A stretch of DNA of 38,713 nt from Mycobacterium sp. Its GTDB lineage: Bacteria > Actinomycetota > Actinomycetes > Mycobacteriales > Mycobacteriaceae. Each line of letters starts with the position of its first letter. Positions within the stretch are counted from its first letter, which is position 1. The DNA is taken from contig NZ_JAOPWB010000055.1 of NCBI RefSeq assembly GCF_025965855.1, positions 1-38,713 of the forward strand, given 5' to 3'. The notes under the pieces are model-generated. The model was not told the origin of the DNA, made no database searches, and was given only the letters and a program-made list of their open reading frames with translations. A program made the position numbers and the translations under genes. This document shows positions 23,544 through 29,750 of this stretch, one piece after another.

Positions 23544-23604
23544 CGGCCGACTGGACTTAGCCCATCGGTCACTTGCGTCACCACAGGAACGGCGCCGTGT
23601 TTTC

Positions 23605-23672
23605 GCCCGCCTCACAGCGACTGTGAAGCCGGCAGCGCATGGGGCGGGCGCGGTTGTCGCTGTGAGGTGGGC
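23605..23672. repeat. Long inverted repeat with a nested hairpin
   Basis: Arms at 23605-23621 and 23656-23672 match in 16 of 17 positions (core CTCACAGCGAC / GTCGCTGTGAG) with a 34-base loop. A nested perfect palindrome, TCACAG-CGA-CTGTGA, sits at 23612-23626. The flanks are T-rich on the left (TTTTC) and A-rich on the right (AAAAAG), so the symmetry extends outward; there is no T-run after the stem on the plus strand, so it is not a standard intrinsic terminator. It lies between the end of the acyl-CoA dehydrogenase operon and the DUF4190 gene. Confidence 0.5.
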
Positions 23673-23677
23673 AAAAA

Positions 23678-23701
23678 GTCACACCCCGGAATTTCTGTGA
23701 C
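23678..23701. promoter_or_regulatory. Inverted repeat GTCACA-N12-TGTGAC upstream of DUF4190 gene
   Basis: Perfect 6-bp arms lie at 23678-23683 and 23696-23701, 57 bp before the ATG at 23759. The same arms, with 2 bp between, occur at 29690-29703 before the other small membrane-protein gene. It is a possible binding site; the order of the arms is opposite to the classical CRP pattern. Confidence 0.35.
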
Positions 23702-23758
23702 GGATGGGATCGCGGGGCCTGCGCGTAGACTCGTCAGGCCTCCAACGGATCGGACCCG

Positions 23759-24022
23759 ATGAGCCACCCCGACGTGCCCCGAAACGAGGTCGGCGTCGCC
23801 TCGCTGCTCGTGGGCATCGTCGCGCTCATCACCTGCTGGCTTCTGATCGGGGTGCCCTTCGGCATAGCGGCGGTGATAACCGGCGATATGGCGCGCAGAC
23901 GAGTGCAGCGCGGCGAAGCGGACAATCCCCGAATCGCCATGGCGGGCATGGTATTAGGGGCGGTGTCGATCGTGGCGGGGCTCACCGCGATCGGTTACTA
24001 CGCCTGGTCGGACGCCCGCTAA
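23759..24022 (+). CDS. DUF4190-type small membrane protein, 87 aa
   Basis: The small protein has two predicted membrane helices: about residues 12-40 (VASLLVGIVALITCWLLIGV and the following GIAAVITG) and about 61-80 (MAGMVLGAVSIVAGL). Between them is the charged loop DMARRRVQRGEADNPR, as in DUF4190 proteins. The function is unknown. The ATG at 23759 starts 57 bp after a GTCACA/TGTGAC inverted repeat. Its stop overlaps the convergent acyl-CoA dehydrogenase stop by 4 bases. It does not appear to belong to a catabolic operon. Confidence 0.8.
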   Translation: MSHPDVPRNEVGVASLLVGIVALITCWLLIGVPFGIAAVITGDMARRRVQRGEADNPRIAMAGMVLGAVSIVAGLTAIGYYAWSDAR

Positions 24023-25206
24023 TTGCGCGGCAGGCCGAGTACCCGTTCGGCGATGATGTTCCGCTGGATTTCGGAAGTGCCTCCGGCGATGGTCGCGGCG
24101 AAGCTGCGCGCGTACCGGTCGAACCAGCTGCGGTAGTGGCTGTCGAGGTTCAGCGGGGCGAACGGGGCGGTCACCGCGTGGTACACGAGACCCTCGGCGC
24201 CCGCGGCGTTCAGCGCGTCCTCGGAGGCGCGTTGCAGGGCCTCCGAACCGAGCAGCTTGAGCACCGACTGTGCGGGCACATCCTCTTCCCCGCGGGCTGC
24301 GCGCGCCAGGGCCGCCGACCCCAGCAGCCGCAGCGCATAGGAATCCATCACCAAGGTGGCGTAGCGATCCCGCTCAAGTGGCCCGGACGGGCTGAAATCG
24401 ACGGTCAGCTCGTGCAACAAGTCGACATATCCCATCCACAGCATGATCCGTTCGTGGCCCAGCGAACCGGTTGCCACCCGCCAGCCCTCATCGAGCTGAC
24501 CGATCAGATTCTCGGCCGGCACCCGCGCGTCGGTGAAAAACACCTCGTTGAAGTCGATTTCATCGCCGTCACACATTGATGCGAACGGCCGGCGCACCAC
24601 ACCGGGGGTATCGGTCGGGATCATCAACGCGCTGATGCCCTTGTGTTTCGGCTTGCCCGGATCGGTGCGCACGAACGTCAACAGCACGTCTGCGTCGTGA
24701 GCGCCCGATGTCCACACCTTCTGCCCGTTGACCACGAAGTGATCGCCTTGCGAATCCGAGGAGCGCACCGCCCGCGTTTTCAGCGACGCCAGGTCCGAAC
24801 CCGCGCCGGGTTCGCTCATCCCCAGCGAGGCGGTGATCTCGGCCCGCAGAATCGGCACCGCCCATCGCCGCTTCTGCTCCGGGGTGCCAAACGTCATCAA
24901 CGACGCCGCGATGATTCCCACGCCCTGCGGATTGAAACTTTGATAGATGCGCCGGCGGCCCAATTCCTCCAAGTACACGTATTGCTGCAAAAGCGTGGCG
25001 TTGCGACCACCGAATTCCGGCGGATTGCCGGGCAGCAGCCACCCGCTATCAAAGAGCAGCCGTTGCCAGCGCCGGGCCCACTCCGGGATGTGCGAACTCG
25101 ACCGCGGCCGCTCCACCGTCTCCGCCTCGGAGGGAAGATGCGCGTCCAGGAAAGCCACGAACTCGGCGCGGAACGCCTCGACGTCGGAGTCAAAGGTCAG
25201 TTGCAC
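24019..25206 (-). CDS. Acyl-CoA dehydrogenase
   Basis: This complete acyl-CoA dehydrogenase has 395 residues. It has TASLGMSEPGAGSDLASLKTRAVRS, FVVNGQKVWTSGAHD, and a C-terminal FAD-contacting ATIAGGTSEIQRNIIAERVLGLPRN. The GTG at 25206 follows GGAG closely; a longer in-frame reading to 25719 runs through the operator and the TetR region and is rejected. It is transcribed away from the TetR gene at 25360. The strong operator at 25289-25303 lies 82 bp before the start codon and very likely controls it. It is the only catabolic gene directly paired with a regulator carrying this site. Confidence 0.94.
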   Translation of the reverse strand: MQLTFDSDVEAFRAEFVAFLDAHLPSEAETVERPRSSSHIPEWARRWQRLLFDSGWLLPGNPPEFGGRNATLLQQYVYLEELGRRRIYQSFNPQGVGIIAASLMTFGTPEQKRRWAVPILRAEITASLGMSEPGAGSDLASLKTRAVRSSDSQGDHFVVNGQKVWTSGAHDADVLLTFVRTDPGKPKHKGISALMIPTDTPGVVRRPFASMCDGDEIDFNEVFFTDARVPAENLIGQLDEGWRVATGSLGHERIMLWMGYVDLLHELTVDFSPSGPLERDRYATLVMDSYALRLLGSAALARAARGEEDVPAQSVLKLLGSEALQRASEDALNAAGAEGLVYHAVTAPFAPLNLDSHYRSWFDRYARSFAATIAGGTSEIQRNIIAERVLGLPRN

Positions 25207-25288
25207 AGCACTCCCTGAAAGACGGTTTCCGGATTCTCGGAGACGGCGCGGTTCGCTCTTGCGATTACGCTTCCATACACACGTGTAA

Positions 25289-25303
25289 GAGAATAGTATT
25301 CTC
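25289..25303. promoter_or_regulatory. Predicted operator GAGAAT-AGT-ATTCTC in a divergent promoter
   Basis: This perfect 15-bp palindrome lies between the acyl-CoA dehydrogenase (minus) and the TetR gene (plus). The centre offers a -10-like hexamer in both directions (TAGTAT, TACTAT). A third half-site-like GAGAA follows at 25309-25313. Position next to a TetR gene makes that protein the prime candidate to bind it and, through it, all copies in the window. Confidence 0.7.
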
Positions 25304-25359
25304 GCCGTGAGAAAGTTACAATCTCCCGACACGGCGTCCGTAGGGGGTCGAGCGCACCG

Positions 25360-26076
25360 ATGGCACGACGTTCTCCGGTAGAGTCCAATCATGTTCTCCC
25401 CACGCGGCAATCGTCTGAGCCGCCAGTGACCAGCCCGAGCGAAGAGCCGGCCTGGAAGCAGCGGGCCGTCGAGCGGTCGATCAAGACCGCGAAATTGCGC
25501 GCGGCGCAGCGCGTTCAGCGGTTCCTCGACGCGGCGCAGGCGATCATCATCGAGAAGGGGAGCACCGACTTTACGGTCCAGGAGGTCGTGGACCGCTCGC
25601 GCCAGTCGCTGCGGAGCTTCTACCTGCAGTTCGACGGCAAGCACGAGCTGCTGCTCGCCCTGTTCGAAGACGCCTTGAGCCGGTCCGCCGAACAGATCCG
25701 CGCTGCCACGGAAAGCCACACCGACGCGCTGGAGCGTCTTAAAGTCGCCGTCGAGCTGTTGTACGAGGCTTCACGTCCCGATCCGACCGCCAAGCGGCCT
25801 CTGTTCACCGACTTTGCCCCACGTTTGCTGGTCACGCATCCGGCCGAGGTCAAGATCGCCCACGCACCACTACTGGCGTTGCTCACCGAGCTCATGGAGG
25901 CCGCCGCCGACGCCGGCGAGCTACGGGCGGAAGTCAATCCGAAGCGGGTGGCCGCGATGACCATGCAGACCGTGATGTTCATCGCGCAATCCAGCGGCGG
26001 CTCCGACGATGCGACGATCCACCCCATCACCGCCGACGAGGTCTGGGACTTCTGCTCACGTGGATTCGTCGGCTAG
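25360..26076 (+). CDS. TetR-family regulator, candidate master of the GAGAAT regulon
   Basis: The product has 238 residues. A charged, Pro-rich N-terminal extension of about 35 residues precedes the helix-turn-helix at about 71-94 (FTVQEVVDRSRQSLRSFYLQFDGKHELL). A helical ligand domain follows, with PTAKRPLFTDFAPRLLVTHPAEVK. The N-terminal tail is longer than usual for TetR proteins, and a start at a later codon is possible. The divergent promoter in front of it holds the perfect GAGAAT-N3-ATTCTC palindrome. The other two complete TetR genes each have their own, different palindrome. I infer that it represses the operons at 4731, 12232, 17862, 24019/25360 and 26280. Confidence 0.9.
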   Translation: MARRSPVESNHVLPTRQSSEPPVTSPSEEPAWKQRAVERSIKTAKLRAAQRVQRFLDAAQAIIIEKGSTDFTVQEVVDRSRQSLRSFYLQFDGKHELLLALFEDALSRSAEQIRAATESHTDALERLKVAVELLYEASRPDPTAKRPLFTDFAPRLLVTHPAEVKIAHAPLLALLTELMEAAADAGELRAEVNPKRVAAMTMQTVMFIAQSSGGSDDATIHPITADEVWDFCSRGFVG

Positions 26077-26131
26077 CACGCCTGGTTCGCCTTGAGAGAA
26101 CTGAGCAAATAGCGCACGCCATTTGCCAGAT

Positions 26132-26146
26132 GAGAATCAGGTTCTC
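26132..26146 (+). promoter_or_regulatory. Predicted operator GAGAAT-CAG-GTTCTC
   Basis: This palindrome has 5 of 6 symmetric arm pairs (inner pair T/G mismatched), flanked by T on both sides like the site at 17804. A TAGTAT -10-like hexamer begins right behind it at 26147. It lies 133 bp before the GTG of the P450-SDR-SDR operon, giving a fairly long leader. Confidence 0.6.
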
Positions 26147-26279
26147 TAGTATCTAGAACCACAAGTAGCCGAAACGGATTTGTCGTTGACTCCCGTTGGC
26201 GGGTGGTGACAGAGCCACAGGCGGCACGGCCCGCGATTCCGGGGGGAACGCGGTTACGGCGAGAGGCGATTGATTACCC

Positions 26280-27482
26280 GTGACAGTCAGCGCGGCCAGC
26301 GAAATCTACTTCGACCCGTACGACGTGGCGCTCAACGCCGACCCCTACCCGATGTTCCGGCGGCTGCGCGAGGAAGCGCCGCTGTACTACAACGAGGAGC
26401 ACGACTTCTACGCGCTGAGCCGGTTCGACGACGTCGACCGCGCGCTGGTCGATTACCAGACCTTCAGCTCGGCGAAGGGCGCGATACTCGAGCTGATCAA
26501 GGCGAACATCACGATCCCGCCGGGCGTGGTGTTGTTCGAGGATCCGCCGATCCATGATGTGCACCGCAAGTTGTTGTCGAGGATGTTCACGCCCCGCAAG
26601 ATCAATGACCTCGAGCCGAAGATTCGCGAATTCTGTGCTCGCAGTTTGGATCCGCTGGTCGGCGCCGACCGGTTCGACTTCGTCGCCGACCTCGGGGCGC
26701 AGATGCCGATGCGGGTGATAGGGATGTTGCTGGGCGTCCCCGAGGAATACCAGGAAGCCGCACGCGACCGCGCCAACGCGAATCTGCGCACCGAAGCGGG
26801 CAAACCGATGGACGCCTCGGCCGCACACATGATGAAGGGCGACTTCTTCGGCCAATTCATCGACTGGCGGGCCGAGCATCCCTCCGACGACATTATGACC
26901 GAACTGCTGCACGCCGAGTTCGAGGACGAGACGGGTACCGTCCGCCGACTCACCCGTGACGAACTCCTCATCTACATCAGCGTGGTCTCCGGAGCCGGCA
27001 ACGAGACAACCACCCGCCTGATCGGGTGGGCCGGCAAGGTGCTGGCCGAACATCCGGACCAGCGGCGTGAATTGGTCGCCGACCGGTCGTTGATTCCTGC
27101 GGCGATCGAGGAGTTGTTGCGCTTCGAACCGCCCGCGCCGCACGTCGCCAGGTACGTCACCCACGATGTCGAGTACTACAACCAACGCGTGCCCGCGGGC
27201 AGCGTCATGATGGGACTCATCGGCGCCGCCAACCACGATCACCGCCAATTCCCGCCGGACGGAGACGTTTTCGACATTCGGCGCGAACCGCACCAACACC
27301 TGACCTTCAGCGTCGGCACCCACTACTGCCTCGGCTCGGCGCTGGCTCGCCTCGAGGGCCGCATCGCGCTCGAAGAGATCTTGAAACGCTTCCCCGAGTG
27401 GGACGTCGACCTTGTCGCCGCCAAGCTGTCCCCCACTTCCACCGTGCGGGGATGGGACACGATGCCGGCTGTTCTTCGCTGA
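26280..27482 (+). CDS. Cytochrome P450 (third of four)
   Basis: The P450 of 400 residues has I-helix AGNET (239-243), E278-x-x-R281 and heme loop FSVGTHYCLG with axial Cys350; the usual FGxG is FSVG. The start region (FDPYDVALNADPYPMFRRLREEAPLYYNEEHDFYALSRFDDV) resembles the P450 at 9022, and they are probably from related families. No ferredoxin is in this operon; a carrier encoded elsewhere in the window would be shared. The GTG start has only a weak upstream ribosome site. It heads an operon with two short-chain dehydrogenases, consistent with hydroxylation followed by alcohol oxidation. Confidence 0.94.
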   Translation: MTVSAASEIYFDPYDVALNADPYPMFRRLREEAPLYYNEEHDFYALSRFDDVDRALVDYQTFSSAKGAILELIKANITIPPGVVLFEDPPIHDVHRKLLSRMFTPRKINDLEPKIREFCARSLDPLVGADRFDFVADLGAQMPMRVIGMLLGVPEEYQEAARDRANANLRTEAGKPMDASAAHMMKGDFFGQFIDWRAEHPSDDIMTELLHAEFEDETGTVRRLTRDELLIYISVVSGAGNETTTRLIGWAGKVLAEHPDQRRELVADRSLIPAAIEELLRFEPPAPHVARYVTHDVEYYNQRVPAGSVMMGLIGAANHDHRQFPPDGDVFDIRREPHQHLTFSVGTHYCLGSALARLEGRIALEEILKRFPEWDVDLVAAKLSPTSTVRGWDTMPAVLR

Positions 27483-27508
27483 GCTATTTGGGAAATGAGG
27501 TGGTAGCC

Positions 27509-28360
27509 ATGGCTGGACGTGTTGAAGGCAAAGTCGCTTTCATCACCGGGGCGGCACGCGGTCAGGGCCGCAGCCACGCGGTGCGGCTGGCGCAGGAGGG
27601 TGCCGACATCATCGCCGTCGACATCTGCAAGCCCATTCGCGAGGGCCTCGTGGAGGGCTCGGCGATCCCGGCGTCGACGCCGGAGGATCTGGCGGAAACG
27701 GCCGACCTCGTCAAGGGCCACAACCGCCGGATCGTCACGGCCGAAGTCGACGTGCGCGACTACGGCGCGCTCAAGGCCGCAGTCGACAGCAGCGTGGAGC
27801 AGCTGGGCCGGCTGGACATCATCGTCGCCAACGCGGGCATCGGCAATGGCGGTGCAACGCTGGACAAAACCAGCGAAGAGGACTGGACGGAAATGATCGA
27901 CGTCAACCTGTCGGGCGTGTGGAAAACGGTGAAGGCCGGTGTCCCGCACATCCTGGCCGGCGGCCGCGGCGGATCGATCATTCTGACCAGCTCGGTCGGG
28001 GGGCTCAAGGCGTACCCGCATACCGGGCACTATGTCGCCGCCAAGCACGGTGTGGTCGGGCTGATGCGCGCCTTCGGAGTCGAGTTGGGGCAGCACATGA
28101 TTCGCGTCAACTCGGTGCACCCCACGCACGTGAGCACTCCGATGCTGCACAACGAGGGAACGTTCAAGATGTTCCGACCGGACTTGGAGAATCCCGGCCC
28201 CGACGACATGGCACCGATCTGCCAGCTGTTTCACACACTGCCGATTCCCTGGGTCGATCCCATCGACGTCAGCAACGCGGTGCTCTTCTTCGCCTCCGAC
28301 GAGTCCCGCTATGTCACCGGCGTGACCCTGCCCGTCGATGCGGGTAGCTGCCTTAAGTAG
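27509..28360 (+). CDS. Mycofactocin-coupled SDR family oxidoreductase
   Basis: The product of 283 residues has the cofactor loop TGAARGQG (13-20), NAG (108-110), Ser162, and Tyr175-x-x-x-Lys179. The opening KVAFITGAARGQGRSHAVRLAQEGADIIAVD and the inserted loop SAIPASTPEDLAETADLV (51-68) are the signature of the mycofactocin-dependent SDR subfamily. In these, bound NAD is not exchanged and electrons go to mycofactocin. The ATG at 27509 follows GAGGTGG; an upstream in-frame start overlapping the P450 is rejected. It follows the P450 by 26 bp and likely oxidises the hydroxylated product. No mycofactocin biosynthesis genes are in the window. Confidence 0.9.
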   Translation: MAGRVEGKVAFITGAARGQGRSHAVRLAQEGADIIAVDICKPIREGLVEGSAIPASTPEDLAETADLVKGHNRRIVTAEVDVRDYGALKAAVDSSVEQLGRLDIIVANAGIGNGGATLDKTSEEDWTEMIDVNLSGVWKTVKAGVPHILAGGRGGSIILTSSVGGLKAYPHTGHYVAAKHGVVGLMRAFGVELGQHMIRVNSVHPTHVSTPMLHNEGTFKMFRPDLENPGPDDMAPICQLFHTLPIPWVDPIDVSNAVLFFASDESRYVTGVTLPVDAGSCLK

Positions 28361-28370
28361 CATCCGGTCC

Positions 28371-29216
28371 GTGAATGGGATCGACGGATTTGGAGGACGC
28401 GCCGCGGTTGTCACCGGTGGGGCAAGTGGCATCGGTTTGGCCACCGCCACCGAGTTTGCCCGCCGCGGGGCCAGGCTCGTGCTCGCCGACGTCGATCAGC
28501 CCGCGCTGGAACAGGCCGTGGCGCGGTTGCGCGGCGAGGATTTTGACGCGCACGGCGTGATGTGCGACGTGCGGCATCTCGAGGAGATGGTTCACCTCGC
28601 GGACGAGGCTTTTCGCCTGCTCGGCCAGGTTGACATCCTCTTCAGCAACGCCGGCATCGTGGTCGCGGGTCCGATCGCGCAGATGACACACGAGGACTGG
28701 CGCTGGGTGATCGATATTGACCTATGGGGGTCGATCCACGCCGTCGAGGCGTTCCTGCCGAGATTGCTCGAGCAGGGCACCGGCGGCCACATCGCGTTCA
28801 CCGCGTCATTCGCCGGACTGGTTCCCAACACGGGCCTCGGCGCGTACGGCGTGGCCAAGTACGGCGTTGTGGCCCTGGCGGAGACGTTGGCCCGCGAGGT
28901 CAAGGACAACGGCATCGGCGTTTCGGTGCTGTGCCCGATGGTGGTCGAAACCAAGCTGGTCTCCAACTCGGAACGAATCCGCGGCGCGGATTACGGGCTG
29001 GCGTCGACGCCCGACGTGACGGGTTCGCTCGGGCCGCTGCCGGCACAGGACCAAAGCCTGGGGGTCGACGACGTGGCGCGGCTGACCGCCGACGCGATTC
29101 TGGCCGATCGCCTATATGTCCTGCCACACGAGGCGGCGCGCGCCTCCGTCAAGCGCCGGTTCGAGCGCATCGACCGTACGTTTGACGAACAGGCCGCCGA
29201 GGGCTGGGCCCACTAG
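28371..29216 (+). CDS. Classical SDR family oxidoreductase
   Basis: The product of 281 residues has TGGASGIG (15-22), NAG (93-95), Ser146 and Tyr159-x-x-x-Lys163, with an Asp40-Val41 after the second strand suggesting NAD preference. The GTG at 28371, 10 bp after the previous stop, gives a normal SDR N-terminus; an ATG at 28338 would overlap the upstream gene by 23 bases and has no better ribosome site. It lacks the mycofactocin-type insertion, so the operon pairs two different SDR types, perhaps for successive oxidations. Its stop overlaps by 4 bases the convergent membrane-protein gene. Confidence 0.92.
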   Translation: MNGIDGFGGRAAVVTGGASGIGLATATEFARRGARLVLADVDQPALEQAVARLRGEDFDAHGVMCDVRHLEEMVHLADEAFRLLGQVDILFSNAGIVVAGPIAQMTHEDWRWVIDIDLWGSIHAVEAFLPRLLEQGTGGHIAFTASFAGLVPNTGLGAYGVAKYGVVALAETLAREVKDNGIGVSVLCPMVVETKLVSNSERIRGADYGLASTPDVTGSLGPLPAQDQSLGVDDVARLTADAILADRLYVLPHEAARASVKRRFERIDRTFDEQAAEGWAH

Positions 29217-29668
29217 CGGTTGTCAATCCGCCCCTCGCGCAACGGGATTCCGTTGCCGGCGCGGTTGACGCGCATCGGCCTGAACAGTGCCGCAGCAACC
29301 AACACGAGCAAGGGCAACAGAATCGCGTTCAGTGTCGCGTCCCGGGTGTTGTACATCTTCAACATCGACAGGTGGTAAACGCAGTGCAGTGTGTTGAAGA
29401 CAAGCCACATGAGTGCCGTGACCCGGACCAGGGCTTGGTTGGCGACCAAGACAAACGTCACAGCGGTGACCGCCGCCATTGCCAGAAACATTGCCCCGAC
29501 GTCTTTGACGAAGTGCTCGTTGTACGGGCCAAGTTGCGGGAGCCAGCTCATGCCTAAACCGGGAAAGTTGTGATACCAGTGGCGCGGCGCCATGTAGGCC
29601 CACACACCCGTTGCGGCGCCGCCGGCGCCCAAAAGGGCCAATGCGCTTCGATGCAATAGTGCGTTCAT
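29213..29668 (-). CDS. Small membrane protein with four predicted helices, 151 aa
   Basis: I do not recognise a characterised family. Hydrophobic helices lie at about residues 8-26, 56-77, 80-98 and 112-129. Between the first two is a conserved-looking stretch MAPRHWYHNFPGLGMSWLPQLGPYNEHFVKDVG with His and Trp, which may face one side of the membrane. The third helix carries HCVYHLSML, with His and Cys within the membrane, so metal or heme binding is conceivable but not shown. The ATG is at 29668, 21 bp after (on this strand) a perfect GTCACA-AA-TGTGAC palindrome. It is not clearly linked to the catabolic genes. Confidence 0.75.
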   Translation of the reverse strand: MNALLHRSALALLGAGGAATGVWAYMAPRHWYHNFPGLGMSWLPQLGPYNEHFVKDVGAMFLAMAAVTAVTFVLVANQALVRVTALMWLVFNTLHCVYHLSMLKMYNTRDATLNAILLPLLVLVAAALFRPMRVNRAGNGIPLREGRIDNR

Positions 29669-29689
29669 ACCCCTTCAGACGCCGCAGCA

Positions 29690-29703
29690 GTCACAAATGT
29701 GAC
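29690..29703. promoter_or_regulatory. Palindrome GTCACA-AA-TGTGAC
   Basis: The perfect palindrome lies just upstream of the membrane-protein gene that starts at 29668 on the minus strand. It shares its arms with 23678-23701 upstream of the DUF4190 gene. It is a plausible operator; the binding protein is unknown. Confidence 0.45.
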
Positions 29704-29750
29704 GTCTCGACCGCGGCGCCGCGGCGGGCGACTCAGTCCGCTACCGCCGG

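Noticed and set aside
23605..23672. The long inverted repeat as an intrinsic terminator.
   Set aside because: There is no T-run after the stem in either direction and the loop is 34 bases, so it does not fit the usual pattern.
25207..25719. A 566-residue version of the acyl-CoA dehydrogenase at 24019-25206.
   Set aside because: The added 171 residues have no dehydrogenase features, cross the palindromic operator and overlap the TetR gene; the GTG at 25206 has a good ribosome site.
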